Shown here one piece after another: positions 62,595-64,000 of a stretch of 64,000 nucleotides of DNA. The stretch lies in contig NZ_QYTU02000005.1 in assembly GCF_003605365.2 (NCBI RefSeq), positions 1 to 64,000 on the forward strand, written 5' to 3'. The stretch's first letter is position 1, and the number at the start of each line of letters is the position of its first letter. Below the pieces are notes generated by a model. It saw only the letters and a list, made by a program, of their open reading frames with translations. It had not been told where the DNA came from and did not search any database. The stretch comes from Siminovitchia fortis. Lineage in GTDB: Bacteria; Bacillota; Bacilli; Bacillales; Bacillaceae_C. The translations under genes and the position numbers were made by a program.

Positions 62595-62692
62595 GCCGGC
62601 ACCCCCTTTTCCCTTTATTATATGGTTTTATACGTTAAAAAACTGAGTAAAGCCAAATTAATAGGCTATAATGAAGAATCAGGTGATCTTTT

Positions 62693-63253
62693 ATGAAAAA
62701 TGATAGAAAAGCCCGGCTGAAAAAGCTGGTAAAAGAAAACAAAATAAAACGAGCGAAGATACAGCTTGCGGACGATTTATTGAAACACTACGGCATCAAT
62801 ATTTCCGGGAAAGAATATGCTGATTTTCAGATTTCCGAGAAAGTGCATTATGAAGTTTATGAGCAAATTAAAACTGACGAAACCAAATCTATGAGTTTCT
62901 CTTATAATGAAGAAATGCTCAAGTCGAAGATGAATTTTCTCTTTGACTACTTTCGGGATTACGGAAAAGAAACCATTTTGTTTTACCCATCCACATTCGG
63001 CTTTTACTTTAGAAGCAGCAATCAGCTTTATCTTGATTACCCAATTGCCCTCAAAATTCCGTTGGCAGAATGCAAAGAGATGGTAATAAAATTGATGTTG
63101 GACATGCGAGATGACTTAATTGTTGTATCGGAGAACTTAAAATTTGGGTTTGTTTTAAGTGAAGATGAATATTCATATGTGACGATAGATTATTGGGTAA
63201 AAAACAAAGGCGCAAGCGCCGGTTTATCGACGTACAGACTGGAGCGCTTCTGA
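62693..63253 (+). CDS. Orphan protein with C-terminus supplied by a repeat
   Basis: 186-residue, Lys-rich protein; I do not recognise the family. N-terminus is helical (KNDRKARLKKLVKENKIKRA), the middle contains YFRDYGKETILFYPSTFGFYF, and the last native part ends VTIDYWVKNK. The last 16 residues (GASAGLSTYRLERF and two before) are encoded by the left end of long repeat copy C, which also provides the stop at 63251-63253. The original C-terminus may have been lost. Codon use before the junction is AT-richer than in most neighbours. GGTGATC is close to the ATG. Confidence 0.65.
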   Translation: MKNDRKARLKKLVKENKIKRAKIQLADDLLKHYGINISGKEYADFQISEKVHYEVYEQIKTDETKSMSFSYNEEMLKSKMNFLFDYFRDYGKETILFYPSTFGFYFRSSNQLYLDYPIALKIPLAECKEMVIKLMLDMRDDLIVVSENLKFGFVLSEDEYSYVTIDYWVKNKGASAGLSTYRLERF

Positions 63254-63451
63254 CGAGATAAAGGAAACACGCGCAGCGCAGCGGAGCGATGTTGCCTTAT
63301 CGTAGGAAAGCTACTACTTGAGATGGCTTCGTGTGATGCTTCCTTGAGTTGGCGTCGTGCAGCTTTGCGACGAGGTGAGCCCATACCTCTTAGAGTAAGC
63401 TGCGCCGCAGGAGCACATTAAGCGTGAAGTCTGCTAGTCGATAGGCGCTGG
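63206..63451 (+). repeat. Long copy C of the dispersed structured repeat
   Basis: 246-base element from AAAGGCGCAAGCGCCGG to GTCGATAGGCGCTGG. It keeps the blocks of copy A (GACGTACAGACTGGAG, GACGAGATAAAGGAAACAC, CTTATCGTAGGAAAGCTACTACTTGAGATGG, GCTTTGCGACGAGGTGAGCC in shorter pieces) with differences in the loop near 63273 (GCGCAGCGCAGCGGAGCG). Its left end lies inside the orphan gene. Confidence 0.85.
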
Positions 63452-63571
63452 CCTCCTTAAAGCGCCACGTCCTGTGGCGCCGGCGGCACTAGGACTTCCT
63501 GTCCGTCGGAGCCGGACGTAGCACAAAAAGATAATGAGTTATCAACAACTTAAGCGCTTTATACGCTAAAC
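63452..63571. other. GC-rich hairpins and intergenic stretch after copy C
   Basis: Directly after copy C there are two further palindromes: GCGCCACGTCCTGTGGCGCC and the pair CGGCGGCACTAGGAC / GTCCGTCGGAGCCG-like region near 63478-63520. They may belong to a compound repeat. No gene is seen between 63254 and 63613. Confidence 0.5.
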
Positions 63572-63573
63572 AT

Positions 63574-63606
63574 ATAAAAAGCCGATCGTTTAATGGATCG
63601 GCAATT
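63574..63606 (-). terminator. Terminator of the partial right-edge gene
   Basis: Stem GCCGATC / GATCGGC followed by TTTTTAT when read leftward. Confidence 0.82.
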
Positions 63607-63613
63607 TACATAC

Positions 63614-64000
63614 TTATGTTAAGCTGATTGATTTTAATTCTTCCTGCTTTTTTTCAGTAACGGTAAATCCCAGTTTTTCAAGTGTCCGGATGATGCCGCT
63701 ACAATAGTCTTTGTGTGCAATGAGGAACGTGCGGTCCGCTTCAATTTTTTCCTTTACGCTGGAAAGCATTGAGAAAAGTGCCGCCGTTTTTTCGTACGTT
63801 TCGTCTTTCGGCATATCTTCCAAAAGTGAGGTTGCTTCTTCTGTGACCGGCAAAATCCATATTTCGCACGGATTCGGAATTTCAAGCAGTTGATTGAATA
63901 CATCCATTTTTTCCAACGGGGTTCTAAACGTAAAATCGGTCAGTTCATAAACACATGTTGTAGAATAATCGATATCAGGAAAAGGTGAAGGATCGCCTTT
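63614..64000 (-). CDS. Hypothetical protein, C-terminal part
   Basis: A leftward frame is open from the right edge to a stop at 63614, giving at least 128 residues. It contains YELTDFTFRTPLEKMDVFNQ, CEIWILPVTEEATSLLEDMP and ends KKQEELKSISLT. The TTG at 63916 is unlikely to be the true start because the frame continues upstream with plausible protein sequence (DIDYSTTCVYELTDF). No family recognised. Confidence 0.65.
   Translation of the reverse strand, partial: KGDPSPFPDIDYSTTCVYELTDFTFRTPLEKMDVFNQLLEIPNPCEIWILPVTEEATSLLEDMPKDETYEKTAALFSMLSSVKEKIEADRTFLIAHKDYCSGIIRTLEKLGFTVTEKKQEELKSISLT

Noticed and set aside
1-64000. CRISPR array, tRNA or rRNA genes, prophage
   Set aside because: No regularly spaced direct repeats, no cloverleaf or rRNA sequence and no phage structural genes were seen.

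Overview
The window is chromosomal DNA of a Gram-positive, flagellated, competent and probably spore-forming Bacillaceae bacterium. The basis is the conserved degS-degU / comF / flgM-flgL / fliW-csrA / fliD-fliT / hpf-secA-prfB / cccB-ftsEX order known from Bacillus subtilis, AGGAGG-type ribosome binding sites, SigD promoters, T-box and THI-box leaders, and a LytR-CpsA-Psr protein. Gene content and order differ from B. subtilis at many points, so it is a related but different lineage. The species cannot be fixed from the sequence alone.

Layout. 1-7.1 kb: a truncated membrane protein gene, cardiolipin synthase, a leucine-rich-repeat lipoprotein, then the cell-wall division module ftsE-ftsX with an M23 coiled-coil hydrolase, and cytochrome c551. 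7.1-12.1 kb: prfB (with its programmed +1 frameshift), secA and hpf. 12.2-15.5 kb: fliT-fliS-fliD-flaG, read leftward from a near-perfect SigD promoter. 15.6-19.98 kb: an accessory insert where B. subtilis carries flagellin (hag). It holds small orphan genes, a Dph6-like ATP pyrophosphatase, an SseB protein, an HTH-antitoxin/PIN-toxin pair and a possible transposase scrap. 20-24.5 kb: csrA, fliW, a yviE-like gene, flgL, flgK, flgN and flgM, with a second SigD promoter. 24.5-28.7 kb: comFC-comFA and degU-degS. 28.8-35.7 kb: YvyE, a ROK fructokinase, a LysM/M14 spore-wall-type peptidase, VanZ, LytR-CpsA-Psr, a small tyrosine phosphatase, a YsnF-type stress protein and a repetitive coiled-coil protein.

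35.8-43.9 kb is a complete four-gene type II Wadjet (JetABCD, SMC-like) anti-plasmid operon. 44-46.6 kb holds small housekeeping and hypothetical genes. 46.7-51.8 kb is trpDCFBA without trpE or trpG, behind two tandem Trp-specific T-box leaders. brnQ follows. 53.4-55.3 kb is a quinone/catechol stress operon (mhqR, mhqD, a WrbA-like reductase) whose mhqO dioxygenase has been reduced to a 34-codon stub joined to repeat DNA. 55.9-59.7 kb is a THI-box-controlled ThiXYZ-type transporter operon that also encodes a thiamine-binding MTH1187/YkoF-like protein and a TatD-family hydrolase. 59.8-61.1 kb holds the most interesting regulatory candidate: an HTH+TPR receptor of the RRNPP (NprR/PlcR) type whose stop codon overlaps the start region of a tiny secreted-peptide gene, which looks like an uncharacterised quorum-sensing pair. 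The right end holds an SDR39U1 epimerase, an SRPBCC protein, an orphan gene whose C-terminus is supplied by a repeat, and a partial gene.

A family of structured intergenic repeats (three long copies of about 230-255 bp, two short ones of about 65-120 bp, plus a fragment) is scattered through the window and has changed at least two genes.
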